Origin: Methanolobus profundi
GTDB lineage: Archaea; Halobacteriota; Methanosarcinia; Methanosarcinales; Methanosarcinaceae
Direction of reading: 5' to 3'
Assembly: GCF_900114835.1 (NCBI RefSeq)
Contig: NZ_FOUJ01000002.1
Span: forward strand, 1 to 64,000
DNA: 64,000 bases
Positions 32,500-42,221 of this stretch are shown here, one piece after another (the stretch's first letter is position 1; every line of letters begins with the position of its first letter). The notes beneath the pieces are model-generated. The model saw nothing but the letters and a program-made list of their open reading frames with translations, ran no database searches and was not told where the DNA came from. The translations under genes were made by a program, and so were the position numbers.

Positions 32500-32967
32500 C
32501 TATTTTACCCTGTCACCATATATCTTTTTGAAATGGTCCTTCGGGTCAAAATCGGTCTTGAACTTCAATTTACCTGAATTGGACTGGATGTTGACCTCCC
32601 ATATATTCTGGACCTGGTCATCATCTGAACTGCTCTTTTTCTTTACTTTAATTGATTTTATACCTGCATTTGGGATCGCAAAGTTTGCCTCGTTCTCTGC
32701 CAGTGCTGCCTGTGCACTCATTCCGGCATACCTTTCAGCATATCTGAAAGAACCTTTTATCTGTGCACCCCACTGACCTAAGAACCCCTTTCCTTCGGCC
32801 TTGGCCTGATCACGTGATTCTTTTACGACCTGTTTCATAACATCATTTGTCACTTTGGCAAATATTGTCGTATCCGGTGTTGCAACAAGCGTGAACGCAT
32901 CGTATGACAGACCTAACATCTTGCTTTTTCTCATATTTGGAACTATTCCGATCACTTCGTCGTCCAT
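32500..32967 (-). CDS. unknown protein (155 aa)
   Basis: I use ATG 32967 because GGAGGGT lies 5 nt upstream; an in-frame ATG at 33006 lacks such a site. The protein reads as alpha/beta: an N-terminal beta part (residues 10-45), a helix KAEGKGFLGQWGAQ (70-85), an Ala-rich segment and a lysine-rich C-terminus ending in a strand and helix. It has no cysteine or membrane segment. The layout recalls PH-like small proteins, but I do not recognise it. It stands alone, convergent to the DODA-type gene. Confidence 0.6.
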   Translation of the reverse strand: MDDEVIGIVPNMRKSKMLGLSYDAFTLVATPDTTIFAKVTNDVMKQVVKESRDQAKAEGKGFLGQWGAQIKGSFRYAERYAGMSAQAALAENEANFAIPNAGIKSIKVKKKSSSDDDQVQNIWEVNIQSNSGKLKFKTDFDPKDHFKKIYGDRVK

Positions 32968-33134
32968 AGTAACCCTCCTTGCCATCCGATCAATGAATAC
33001 CACCATGTACCATTTTGTTTAAACAACTCAGGATGACGTTATAGAAACCATATACTAATAATTATATAAAGATTGTTATATTGATCTGCGATCAAATTTA
33101 TAGTGAAATAAAACAGATCAAGTGGAAAATAAAT

Positions 33135-34106
33135 TTACACCGGAACTGGTACATAGGGTATAGAGAAATAGAACGTGGTGCCTACATCCACTTCAGATTT
33201 AAACCGGATCTCACCACCAAGTAATTCGACCAGAGACTTGGATATAGACATACCCAGTCCCGTTCCTTTGTACTTTCTGGTGGAGCAGTCATTGACCTGC
33301 CTGAAACGTCCGAAGACACAATCGAACTTCTCTTCAGGGATACCAATACCTGTATCCCTTACATAGAAATCCATATACTCATCATTGAGTGAATAACCAA
33401 ATTCAACTGTGCCCTCATGAGTGAATTTCAAAGCGTTACCAACCATATTGTTAAAGATCTGCCTTATTCTGTGCTCATCGGAATAAAGGAAAGAATCAAT
33501 GTCATCAAGTCCTTTCACAAGAGCAAGGTTTACAGGTGGCTCTTTCATGTCGAACTGCACCTTGAAAAGAGAATAAAGATCATCAAGCATATGATTCACA
33601 TTGAATGCTTCGTTGTGTATCACCAACTGGTCTGCCTCTATCTTAGAGATATCCAGGACGTCATCGATGATCAGTAATAACTGTTCTCCGCTTTTTTTGA
33701 TAAGGCTGGCATAATGCCTGCATTTTTCCTCAGGAACGTCTGAGAACTGGATTATATCAGAGAAGCCCAGTATACCATTGAGAGGAGTTCGAAGTTCATG
33801 GCTGATGTTAGCAAGGAAACGGGATTTAAGTAGATCTGCTTCTTCTGCTTTCTCCTTTGCGACGATCAACTCTGCCTGAGTGTTCTTCAAGACCCTACGA
33901 TTGATCAAAAGCAAAGCTATGAATGCGAACTGGACAATAAGTGCGACAAATATCAGAAGTATCTCATTTTGATATTGATGAAAATACGAAGAACTGACCA
34001 AAACTGTGTTTTCAGCCCCGAAAACCGAAGAAGAAGAGAACAGCAAAGAAGTGACTAGTAATAATGTTAAAAACAGTTTTTTAATTATTTTTTTTGAAGA
34101 ACACAT
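33135..34106 (-). CDS. membrane-bound sensor histidine kinase
   Basis: 323 residues: a signal-like hydrophobic segment (10-30), a short outside loop of about 20 residues, a transmembrane helix (48-68), a coiled-coil linker, the HisKA box SRFLANISHELRTPLNG (His near 102), then the ATPase domain with an N box NNMVGNALKFTHEG, G1 VRDTGIGIPEE and G2 KGTGLGM. It lacks a separate sensor domain, so it may sense the membrane or a partner. No response regulator gene is adjacent. Confidence 0.9.
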   Translation of the reverse strand: MCSSKKIIKKLFLTLLLVTSLLFSSSSVFGAENTVLVSSSYFHQYQNEILLIFVALIVQFAFIALLLINRRVLKNTQAELIVAKEKAEEADLLKSRFLANISHELRTPLNGILGFSDIIQFSDVPEEKCRHYASLIKKSGEQLLLIIDDVLDISKIEADQLVIHNEAFNVNHMLDDLYSLFKVQFDMKEPPVNLALVKGLDDIDSFLYSDEHRIRQIFNNMVGNALKFTHEGTVEFGYSLNDEYMDFYVRDTGIGIPEEKFDCVFGRFRQVNDCSTRKYKGTGLGMSISKSLVELLGGEIRFKSEVDVGTTFYFSIPYVPVPV

Positions 34107-34308
34107 CTATATCGTTCCGGTCATTCATCGAGCATGTCCAATGATCTGGTAAGCGAGATTTCTATAATAATTTCTCATATATAATCCATGTCATTATACA
34201 GATCGAAAAACTGTGTGCTAATGAGCAAATAGCATACTGACGAAAGAATTAATAGTCTTGACCCATTAACGGAAAGCAGATATTCAAAAGGAATTCCGTG
34301 GTCTGTTG

Positions 34309-35127
34309 ATGCACAAAAACAAAGAAAATACAGAAGATGGCAAAGCCGGTCTGCTTGTCGAAATGGAGAATATAGTAGTTCGAAAGAATGACAGGACGAT
34401 CCTTGACTCCATAGATTTCAAAATAAGGAATGGTGAGAATATCGCCATAATAGGACCGAACGGCTCCGGGAAGTCCTCCATCATCAAGACCATAACAGGC
34501 GACTACCGCCCAATTGCAGATACACCGAATATGGTCTTCAGGCTCATGGAAAAGGACCGATGGGTGGTCTCAGACCTGAAAAAGCTCATGGGAATAGTTT
34601 CAGGAGAACTCCAGCTTGAATATATGCGGGATATTACAGTAACAGATGTGGTTCTTTCCGGTTTCTTCAGCAGTATTGGAATCTACCCTAATCTCAGGGT
34701 CAGACCGTATATGCTGGAAATTACCGACGATGTCATTGATTTTCTGGAAATAAGACATCTTGCTGACAAGAACATATCCGAACTATCCACCGGAGAAGCA
34801 AGAAGAGTGCTTATCGGCAGAGCACTGGTCCATAACCCAATGATACTGGTACTGGATGAACCAACGAACAGTCTTGACCTGAAAAGCAAGCATAAGTTCA
34901 GACAAACTGTAAGCAAGATCGCAGCTTCCGGAAAGAGCATGATCCTCGTGACCCACGACCTTGAGGATATCGTCCCTGAGATCGACCGTGTAGTATTAGT
35001 TAAAGATGGAAAGATATTTGCTGATGGTAATATCGAGGACATACTCACTGCTGAGAAACTGACGGAGTTATTTGGCATTCCGGTCGAGGTTGGTAAGGAT
35101 AAAGGATATTATCATGCATGGTGCTGA
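34309..35127 (+). CDS. ABC-type ATPase (ModF/YlmA-like)
   Basis: 272 residues, a stand-alone ABC ATP-binding protein: Walker A GPNGSGKSS (near 45), signature LSTGEARR (near 165), Walker B ILVLDEPTNSLD (near 185) and H-loop VTHDLED. The inserted segment with VVLSGFFSSIGIY resembles metal- or molybdate-linked ATPases such as ModF. ATG 34309 is used; TTG 34306 precedes it directly. No permease is beside it. Start and product are otherwise clear; the substrate is unknown. Confidence 0.88.
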   Translation: MHKNKENTEDGKAGLLVEMENIVVRKNDRTILDSIDFKIRNGENIAIIGPNGSGKSSIIKTITGDYRPIADTPNMVFRLMEKDRWVVSDLKKLMGIVSGELQLEYMRDITVTDVVLSGFFSSIGIYPNLRVRPYMLEITDDVIDFLEIRHLADKNISELSTGEARRVLIGRALVHNPMILVLDEPTNSLDLKSKHKFRQTVSKIAASGKSMILVTHDLEDIVPEIDRVVLVKDGKIFADGNIEDILTAEKLTELFGIPVEVGKDKGYYHAWC

Positions 35128-35363
35128 GAACACTAATATTCATTTTTTGATGCATAGTTGAATGTCAGAAAAATGCAAACCTGGAACTAATTTTCTTTTG
35201 CCATAATTCTTTGCTTTAAACAAAATCCTTTTTTTGTCAATAAAAGAAAATAAGTGTTTTTTGAGAGGGTATTTTGCTTTGAGAATACTCGTCAAATGAC
35301 GGTAAAAAATTTGCTTTATGCTTGATTTTAACATTCTTTATTGATACTTAAAAATAAACAAAA
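35128..35363. other. spacer between the ABC ATPase and TPR genes
   Basis: 236 AT-rich bases between two convergent genes; nothing coding is supported. T-rich stretches near 35229 and 35255 could serve as archaeal terminators. Confidence 0.35.
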
Positions 35364-36731
35364 TCACTCATCATACACCAATTTTCTGAATTCAGGCTCA
35401 TCCTTAATATTATCGAAATCTTCATCTGTTTGTGCCTTTTCCTTAAATGAAATATCCAGTTCTATTGAACGCTTTAAGAATTTAATGGCATTTTCTGTTT
35501 GTCCTGTTAAAGAAAAAATACATGCATTATTGAACCATGCACCAGCACAATCAGGGTCTATTTTAATTGCTTTTTCGTAAGCTTTTATCGAATCTTCATA
35601 CTTGCCAAGATTTGTGAGAGATAATCCTTTATTGGACCATACGTCAGCATCATCAGGATCTATTTCAATTGCTTTTTCGTAAGCTTTTATCGCACCTTCA
35701 TACTTGCCCATATTGTCAAGAGAAACTCCTTTATTGCTCCATGCTTCAGCATAATAGGGATATATTTCAATTGCTTTTTCGTAAGCTTTTATCGCATCTT
35801 CATACTTGCCCATCTCGTCAAGAGAAACTCCTTTATTGTACCAGGTATCAGCATTTTCAGGGTCGATTTCAAGTGCTTTTTCGTAAGCTTTCATCGCATC
35901 TTCATACTTGCCGAGATTGTTGAGAGAAACTCCTTTATTGCTCCAGGTATCAGCATTTTTAGGGTCGATTTCAAGTGCTTTTTCATAGGCCTTTATCGCT
36001 TCCCCATACTTGCCCATCTCGTCGAGAGAAGCTCCTTTATAGATCCAGCCAAGAGGTGAAGCAGGGTCAATTTCAAGTGCTCTGTTCGAAAATTCAAGTG
36101 CTCTTTTGTAATTACCTTTGTAATAATTAGAAGATGCAAAATTCAAATAATCATCAAAATTGAGCTTTATACCAAAAGTATCCAATACATTTGCAGTTTC
36201 TGCCGATGAATCGAACTCTTTAACTTTCTGCAACACATCTTTGGATGGTGTTTTTTCCATAGAAATAATACCAATATCAGCAGTTTCCTTTTCATATCTC
36301 TCTTTAGCAGAAAATAATATTTTATCTAACGATTTACTGGATTCTGTTGCATCATTAATTGATTTTTGAGCTTCTGTCCTTGCTTCTTTGAATTTTTTAC
36401 GGAAATCATTAAGTACATAAGTAGCAGCACCAGATAAAACAACTACCAATATACTGATTAATGCAAGTAACAGCATTATTGAATTAAGAATCGAATTTAA
36501 GAGATTCAACGAACGATCTAGATTTTGATTTGCAAGAACTAAGCAATCCTGTTCATCCATTACATTCGAATCATTCCCAGAAGAACTTACAGCTATACCA
36601 GAGTGAAGCATTGTAGTATTATTTATCGCAGTATTATTGTAAAGGCTGCTTTCATTTGAGATTGAAGAGACTGAATATGGCAAAATAAGTATTGAAAACA
36701 GCAATAAACCTGCGAGCTTAAAAATATTCAT
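35364..36731 (-). CDS. exported or membrane-anchored TPR-repeat protein
   Basis: 455 residues. A signal segment (about 5-23) is followed by a Ser/Thr/Asn-rich outer stretch, a transmembrane helix (about 82-108), a coiled-coil and then seven tetratricopeptide units of 34 residues (about 195-430), such as ADTWYNKGVSLDEMGKYEDA with IKAYEKAIEI. TPRs form a scaffold for protein binding. The orientation places the TPRs in the cytoplasm if both segments span. It stands alone; start ATG 36731. Confidence 0.85.
   Translation of the reverse strand: MNIFKLAGLLLFSILILPYSVSSISNESSLYNNTAINNTTMLHSGIAVSSSGNDSNVMDEQDCLVLANQNLDRSLNLLNSILNSIMLLLALISILVVVLSGAATYVLNDFRKKFKEARTEAQKSINDATESSKSLDKILFSAKERYEKETADIGIISMEKTPSKDVLQKVKEFDSSAETANVLDTFGIKLNFDDYLNFASSNYYKGNYKRALEFSNRALEIDPASPLGWIYKGASLDEMGKYGEAIKAYEKALEIDPKNADTWSNKGVSLNNLGKYEDAMKAYEKALEIDPENADTWYNKGVSLDEMGKYEDAIKAYEKAIEIYPYYAEAWSNKGVSLDNMGKYEGAIKAYEKAIEIDPDDADVWSNKGLSLTNLGKYEDSIKAYEKAIKIDPDCAGAWFNNACIFSLTGQTENAIKFLKRSIELDISFKEKAQTDEDFDNIKDEPEFRKLVYDE
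35575..36100. repeat. five tandem 102 bp repeats coding for TPR units
   Basis: Nearly identical 102 bp blocks inside the TPR gene (e.g. the GCTTTTTCGTAAGCTTT stretch recurs at 35570, 35672, 35774 and 35876). The similarity in silent positions points to recent expansion. Confidence 0.75.
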
Positions 36732-37063
36732 GTGCTTACTCCACTTATAACACTATATTAATACTTTAAACGAACATAAACTTATAAGTTTTTTTATTGA
36801 TGGTGATGATATCTTATATTCCTAAACTGTCAAATAAAGGATATCTTCAACAACATATCAAAAAAAACTTTTTTATATGCAAAATCTGTTTTTATGCTAT
36901 CCTATAATTTGTGAAAGATAATTTCCTATTTAATCTCTAAAATAGGAAAACGAGCAATTCTAAAAATCCCCTTTTAGTATATGCATTCAAATATAATTGG
37001 CTCATATTCTAGCCCAAAAATGAGATTACACTATTATATTACAACTTTTACACGGATGATACC
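36732..37063. other. AT-rich intergenic region before the mevalonate operon
   Basis: 332 bases, strongly AT-rich, between divergent genes. A leftward TATA-like TTAATATAGTG lies about 30 nt before the TPR gene start. A rightward candidate lies near 37030-37040 (ACTATTATATTAC), about 25 nt before ATG 37064. No gene is supported. Confidence 0.4.
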
Positions 37064-38323
37064 ATGAGGGAATTTATCGACCAGCTCAGGAAGAACGGGA
37101 AACTCGTTGAGATCACAGAGCCTGTTTCAAAGGTGTTCGAAGCACCACGTATTGCAAAGAAGACACCCGGACCGGTGCTGTTCCATGATATTGACGGCAA
37201 CAAGGCCATCATGAACGTGCTCGGTTCAAGGGATGAACTTGCAACGATGTTCGGTGTGGACAAGGATAAGATCATCAAGAGACTTTCAGAGGTCTCACCT
37301 GATGGCGAGGTCGTTGTTGTTAAGGATTCACCTACAATGGAAGTCATCGAGGATGATGTTGACCTGACAAAACTCCCTATAATGACACACTTCGAGAAGG
37401 ATGCAGGACCCTACCTCACAGCAGGTATTGTTGTTACGGAATATGACGGTGTCATGAATGCAGCTATCCACAGGCTCCTTGTAGTCGATAAGACAAGACT
37501 TGCAGCACGTCTTGTAGCACCAAGGCATAGCTACGTCATGCACAAGAAAGCATCCGACAAAGGAGAGAAACTCCCTATAGCTATCGTTCTTGGTGCAGAC
37601 CCTACAGTTACATTCGCATCAACCACAAGAGTGCCTGCCGGAAAGGAATTCCACTATGCAGCAGCACTTCGTGGCAGACCTGTGGAACTCTTTGAATGCA
37701 GCAACGGGATAAAAGTACCTCATGCAGAGATAGTCCTTGAAGGTTACATCGACCCTACCGAAAGAGTAGATGAAGGACCATTCGTGGACATCACAGGAAC
37801 CTACGACCTTGTGAGACAGGAACCTGTCATACATATTACAAGGATACTGCACCGCAAGGACCCGATCTATCACGGGATACTCCCTGCCGGTCCTGAACAC
37901 CTGCTCATGATGGGAGTACCATACGAGCCAAGGATATTCAACGCTGTCAGCGAAGTAACCACCGTGAAGAACGTAGTGCTCACAGAAGGCGGATGCTGTT
38001 ACCTGCATGCAGTTGTGCAGATAGAGAAACAGACAGAAGGTGACGGAAAGAACGCCATCATGGCAGCCTTTGCAGCCCACACGAGCCTGAAGCATGTGGT
38101 CGTAGTTGATGATGACATCGATATCTTTGACCTGCATGACGTTGAATTTGCCATTGCCACCAGAGTGAAGGGTGACATGGACGTAATGATAATACCAAAT
38201 GTGAGAGGAAGTTCACTCGATCCAAGAGGAGCGCCTGACGGAACCACCACCAAAATGGGAATCGATGCCACCAAGGTTCTGAAAGATGCTCATAACTTCG
38301 AACGTGCAAAGATGCCAGAGTGA
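37064..38323 (+). CDS. UbiD-family anhydromevalonate phosphate decarboxylase
   Basis: This prenylated-FMN decarboxylase is expected to convert trans-anhydromevalonate 5-phosphate into isopentenyl phosphate in the archaeal mevalonate pathway. The 419 residues follow the UbiD layout: MREFIDQLRKNGKLVEI, an inserted flavin-binding domain with FHYAAALRG, the metal/prFMN segment EIVLEGYIDP with EGPFVDITGTYD, and the late HVVVVDDDIDIFD. The next two genes encode mevalonate 5-phosphate dehydratase, which strongly supports this function over ubiquinone- or aromatic-type decarboxylation. ATG 37064 fits the family. Confidence 0.9.
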   Translation: MREFIDQLRKNGKLVEITEPVSKVFEAPRIAKKTPGPVLFHDIDGNKAIMNVLGSRDELATMFGVDKDKIIKRLSEVSPDGEVVVVKDSPTMEVIEDDVDLTKLPIMTHFEKDAGPYLTAGIVVTEYDGVMNAAIHRLLVVDKTRLAARLVAPRHSYVMHKKASDKGEKLPIAIVLGADPTVTFASTTRVPAGKEFHYAAALRGRPVELFECSNGIKVPHAEIVLEGYIDPTERVDEGPFVDITGTYDLVRQEPVIHITRILHRKDPIYHGILPAGPEHLLMMGVPYEPRIFNAVSEVTTVKNVVLTEGGCCYLHAVVQIEKQTEGDGKNAIMAAFAAHTSLKHVVVVDDDIDIFDLHDVEFAIATRVKGDMDVMIIPNVRGSSLDPRGAPDGTTTKMGIDATKVLKDAHNFERAKMPE

Positions 38324-38350
38324 GAAATAAAGGGAAACGGCGGAACAAAA

Positions 38351-39535
38351 ATGTACCTCACACCTGAAGAAGAGAAGACACTGAATGGGGAATTCGGAGA
38401 AAGTCTCCAGAAAGCCATAGAGATCCTTGTTGCACTTGGAGATATCTACGGTGCTGACAGGCTCATACCTGTGAAAAGCGCACAGATCGCCGGAGTATCA
38501 TATAAGACAATGGGAGATGCCGGACTTGAATGGATCTCCGACCTCGAAGGAAAGGTGAAGATACCTTCTGTTCTCAACCCTGCTGGCATGGACATTGCCA
38601 GATGGGAAGAAATGGGAATTGAACCAGCTTTTGCAAAGAAACAGCAGGAGATCATCGAAGCCTATGCAAAACTCGGCATCCAGACAAAATGCACATGCAC
38701 TCCATATTATCTTGAAGGATTCGATATCGGACTGGATGACCACATCGCATGGAGCGAATCATCAGCAGTTTCATATGCTAATTCCGTGATCGGTGCAAGG
38801 ACCAACCGTGAAGGCGGACCTTCTGCGCTCTCAGCAGCACTCGTAGGAAAGACCGCAAACTACGGCTATCACCTTGATGAAATGCGAGAACCGGTAGTAG
38901 CAGTGGAAGTAGATTGCGAACTTTCAGGCTCCGACCTTGGAGCCCTCGGATACAGTGTTGGCAAGACCATCGGAAGCAGAGTACCAATATTCTACATGAA
39001 GAACGAACCTTCAAAGAACGAGATGAAATCCCTCGGTGCAGCACTTGCAGCATCCGGGGCTGTGGCACTCTATCATATAGATGGTGTAACACCTGAAGCT
39101 ACCAGAAAGACATTTACAAGACCCGATGAAGTGATCCCTGTTGAGAGATCACAGATAGACGAGGTCTATGAAACTAACAAGGACATACAATCCAGCGAGA
39201 TAATAACCGTTGGATGTCCACATTGCTCACCTGAGGAACTGGAAGAGATAGCTGACCTTGTTAAAGGAAAGAAACTCCTGAAAGAGATGTGGGTCTGCAC
39301 AGCAAGGGAAGTTGCTGAAAGGTATCCTGACCTTGTGCAGAGGATCGAGAAGAGCGGTGCAAAGGTCGTGTGCGACACCTGCATGGTGGTCTCACCTGCA
39401 ACTAACAAGTACGCTTCCATGACAGTGAACTCAGGAAAGGCTCTTGCATATGTACCAAGCATGTGCAAAGTGGCTGCAAAATATGCGAGTATCGAGGACT
39501 GTATCAAAGAGGCAGGTGTCATCGATGAAAATTAA
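38351..39535 (+). CDS. phosphomevalonate dehydratase large subunit (AcnX type)
   Basis: The enzyme removes water from mevalonate 5-phosphate with a [4Fe-4S] cluster. The 394 residues match AcnX: YLTPEEEKTLNGEFG at the start, PVKSAQIAGVSYKTMGDAG, cluster Cys in TKCTCTPY (near 117), the ARTNREGGPSAL segment, ITVGCPHCSPEE (near 293) and the last cluster Cys in VCDTCMVVSP (near 345). It overlaps the small subunit by 11 nt, so both are made together. Adjacent to the decarboxylase of the next step. Confidence 0.92.
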   Translation: MYLTPEEEKTLNGEFGESLQKAIEILVALGDIYGADRLIPVKSAQIAGVSYKTMGDAGLEWISDLEGKVKIPSVLNPAGMDIARWEEMGIEPAFAKKQQEIIEAYAKLGIQTKCTCTPYYLEGFDIGLDDHIAWSESSAVSYANSVIGARTNREGGPSALSAALVGKTANYGYHLDEMREPVVAVEVDCELSGSDLGALGYSVGKTIGSRVPIFYMKNEPSKNEMKSLGAALAASGAVALYHIDGVTPEATRKTFTRPDEVIPVERSQIDEVYETNKDIQSSEIITVGCPHCSPEELEEIADLVKGKKLLKEMWVCTAREVAERYPDLVQRIEKSGAKVVCDTCMVVSPATNKYASMTVNSGKALAYVPSMCKVAAKYASIEDCIKEAGVIDEN

Positions 39536-39932
39536 ATGCAGGACAATATCCAGAGGTGTCGCAGAAGGAGAAGTGCTCCTTACTCACGATGCCATATCAT
39601 TCCTTGGTAACGTTGACCCTGAGACAGGAGAGGTCGTTGAACCTCAGCACGAACTCTACGGACAGTCCATTGCCGGAAAGGTCCTTGTATTCCCACACGG
39701 AAAAGGATCAACAGTAGGTTCCTATGTCATCTATCAGCTTTTCAAGAATGGCGTAGCACCTGTTGCAATGATCAATCTTGATTCCGAGCCGATCGTGGCC
39801 GTTGGTGCGATAATTTCCGAGATCCCTCTTGTTGACAAGCTTGAGAAGGACCCTTATGAATTGCTGAAAGATGGCGACGTTGTTGTTGTTAACAGCACCG
39901 ATGCTTTTGTAGAGATCAAAAGGGAAGAGTAA
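39525..39932 (+). CDS. phosphomevalonate dehydratase small subunit
   Basis: 135 residues forming the swivel-type domain that closes over the substrate: CRTISRGVAEGEVLLT at the start, the central GQSIAGKVLVFPHGKGSTVGSY and a late Ser/Thr region near INLDSEPIVAVGAI. ATG 39525 lies inside the end of the large-subunit gene. The longer open frame upstream reads through the large subunit and is not real. Confidence 0.9.
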   Translation: MKIKCRTISRGVAEGEVLLTHDAISFLGNVDPETGEVVEPQHELYGQSIAGKVLVFPHGKGSTVGSYVIYQLFKNGVAPVAMINLDSEPIVAVGAIISEIPLVDKLEKDPYELLKDGDVVVVNSTDAFVEIKREE

Positions 39933-39947
39933 GAATAGAGACTAATT

Positions 39948-41054
39948 ATGGATGTCTGTTTTCGCTGGAACAAGAAGAACACTTACAGTCTTGCAGCTCT
40001 GGCTCCGCTTGTACCGGGAGCTTTGAAGGTCAAAGCACCCCATGACGGGATAATGATATACAGCTTTGCCACCAGGCAGGCTAAACCGATCTTCAGTGAA
40101 ATTAAGAAGGCAGACACAGATTCTATTTTCATAGCAGGCGGTCCCCATCCATCCGGAGCACCTGAAGATACACTGGAGCACTTCGACTATGTAGTAATAG
40201 GTGAGGGCGAGGAAACCTTACCCGAACTTATAGATACTATCGTTGCAGGCAAGGATGTTTCCTGTGTGAAAGGCATCGCCTACAAGGACGAGAACGGAAG
40301 CACAGTGATCACTGAAAAACGCGACCCTGTTGACCTCGATAAGTATCCCTGCTTTGACCCCAATATCGTGATGTCACCCCTTGAGATAAGCAGGGGATGT
40401 CCTTTCAGATGCAGGTACTGTCAAACCCCACGCCTTTTTGGCAACAAGATGAGACATCGAAGCATAGATAATATCGTCCATTTTGCAAAATACTATCGTG
40501 ACCTCAGGTTCACATCCTCAAATGCTCTTGCTTATGGAAGTGACGGAATTCATCCTCGTCTGGACAAAGTGGAGAAACTCCTTTCAGCACTAAAGGATAC
40601 CGGAGCCAGAGACATCTTCTTCGGAACTTTCCCTTCAGAGGTCAGACCGGAATTCGTTACCGATGAGTCACTGGAACTTATCACAAAATACTGTACTAAC
40701 ACAAAAGTGAGCCTTGGGGCACAATCCGGAAGTGACCGCATCCTGAGAGAGATACTCAGGGGACATACCGTAGACGATGTAGTAAGAAGTCTGGAACTCT
40801 GTTTTGACCACGGAATAACACCGATGGTGGATTTCATGGTAGGCTTCCCTGATGAGACAGAGGAAGAACAGGATATGAGCCTTGAGCTCATTCAGTGGAT
40901 ATGTAAGAAGGGCGGGAATGTTCATTCACATTACCTGACACCACTTCCAGGTACGCCTTATGAGGATGTGGAAACATCACCTGTGAGCAAGCGTTACAAG
41001 AGAGTGATGGGAAAGCTGGCATTAACAGGTCAGGCTACCGGTTCATGGGAATGA
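39948..41054 (+). CDS. B12-binding/radical SAM protein (MJ1487-like)
   Basis: 368 residues: an N-terminal cobalamin-binding-like fold (to about 125) with IFIAGGPHPSG and VVIGEGEETLPEL, then a radical SAM domain with the cluster motif CPFRCRYC (Cys near 149, 153, 156) and the typical SLGAQSGSDRIL segment (near 255). Substrate unknown. It lies 15 nt after the dehydratase small subunit and is probably in the same transcript, so a link with isoprenoid or lipid chemistry is possible but unproven. Confidence 0.85.
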   Translation: MDVCFRWNKKNTYSLAALAPLVPGALKVKAPHDGIMIYSFATRQAKPIFSEIKKADTDSIFIAGGPHPSGAPEDTLEHFDYVVIGEGEETLPELIDTIVAGKDVSCVKGIAYKDENGSTVITEKRDPVDLDKYPCFDPNIVMSPLEISRGCPFRCRYCQTPRLFGNKMRHRSIDNIVHFAKYYRDLRFTSSNALAYGSDGIHPRLDKVEKLLSALKDTGARDIFFGTFPSEVRPEFVTDESLELITKYCTNTKVSLGAQSGSDRILREILRGHTVDDVVRSLELCFDHGITPMVDFMVGFPDETEEEQDMSLELIQWICKKGGNVHSHYLTPLPGTPYEDVETSPVSKRYKRVMGKLALTGQATGSWE

Positions 41055-41063
41055 GCTGATATA

Positions 41064-42221
41064 CTAGCCGTCCAGGTTTGCATATACCCCCTTGAAGAAG
41101 TAAGATGTCACTACCACAACGAATGCGAATACGCATGATGTGGCAAACACCATATGCAGATCACTATGGAACAATATTACCGCAAGTATAAGCGGAGCTG
41201 CGGTCTGTCCTGCATATTTCATGATATTGAAAACTGAGACTATACTTCCCATCATTCCCGGAGGAGCTACCTGGGTTGCAAGAGTGTTAAGCTGAGGCTG
41301 AACCATACCAAAGCCAATACCAAAGATGAATATGAGGATGAGTACCTGATAGAGGGAACCTGCAACTACAAGACCCCCCAGAGAAACACCGGCTATAGAG
41401 AAACCTGCCATGAGTATCTTTTGCTTACCATATTTTGCTGCAAGGGATCTGGCGCGTGATGATATACTTGCCATTGCTACTCCCTGAATACCAAGTGCCA
41501 GACCGGCCTGGCTCGCTGTGAAACCATAAGTGTCCTTCAGGATGAACGGAACATAGATGACCATTGTATACAGCAGGAAGAAGATGGAAAAACTTAGTAT
41601 TATTGTGTAAAGGATACGAAACTCCATTAGTGCTTTCAAGATAGAGTTCCTGCCTTTGCTCCTGTTCTCATGAGGATTCGTTTCTGGAAGGACAAATGCA
41701 ACTATGATAGCAAGAGGAATACTGAGGCCGTAGAAAAGGAACGGGACATTCCATGCGAATGATGCGAGGATACCGCCGATCAGTGGTGCGGATACTGCAC
41801 CGATGCCTGTTGTCATGCTCATCTTTCCCATGGCATTGACCCTGTCAAGACCTGTGTACAGTTCACCGATCATTGTCATGGCTATTGGTAGCATCCCTGC
41901 TATTCCGATACCCTGAACGAATCTCAATGCAAGGAGTGTTGTCATATCGGTGGAGAAATAACATGCCAGACCTGCAATACCGTTTATGAGAAGACATGGA
42001 ACAAGGATCTTTTTTCGACCTACCCGATCAGTTATGAAACTGACACCGATCATTGCCAGTGCCGTGGAAAATGTGTACATTCCAAGTATCAGACCTACTG
42101 CTTCGCGGGTAGTGTTAAGTGGTTCCACCATGAAGGGAAGTACCGGACCAAGCAAAGCTCCTGCTGACATCGCGAAGAATGCTACCAGACAGATCAATGG
42201 AAGGTTTAGTTTCCCATTCAT
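41064..42221 (-). CDS. MFS-type transporter
   Basis: 385 residues with 12 hydrophobic helices and the MFS loop 2-3 motif DRVGRKKIL (near 66). Typical of drug or small-molecule efflux carriers; the substrate cannot be told. It is coupled by an ATGA overlap to the upstream Fe-S protein gene, which is unusual for MFS carriers. It is convergent with the radical SAM gene. Confidence 0.88.
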   Translation of the reverse strand: MNGKLNLPLICLVAFFAMSAGALLGPVLPFMVEPLNTTREAVGLILGMYTFSTALAMIGVSFITDRVGRKKILVPCLLINGIAGLACYFSTDMTTLLALRFVQGIGIAGMLPIAMTMIGELYTGLDRVNAMGKMSMTTGIGAVSAPLIGGILASFAWNVPFLFYGLSIPLAIIVAFVLPETNPHENRSKGRNSILKALMEFRILYTIILSFSIFFLLYTMVIYVPFILKDTYGFTASQAGLALGIQGVAMASISSRARSLAAKYGKQKILMAGFSIAGVSLGGLVVAGSLYQVLILIFIFGIGFGMVQPQLNTLATQVAPPGMMGSIVSVFNIMKYAGQTAAPLILAVILFHSDLHMVFATSCVFAFVVVVTSYFFKGVYANLDG

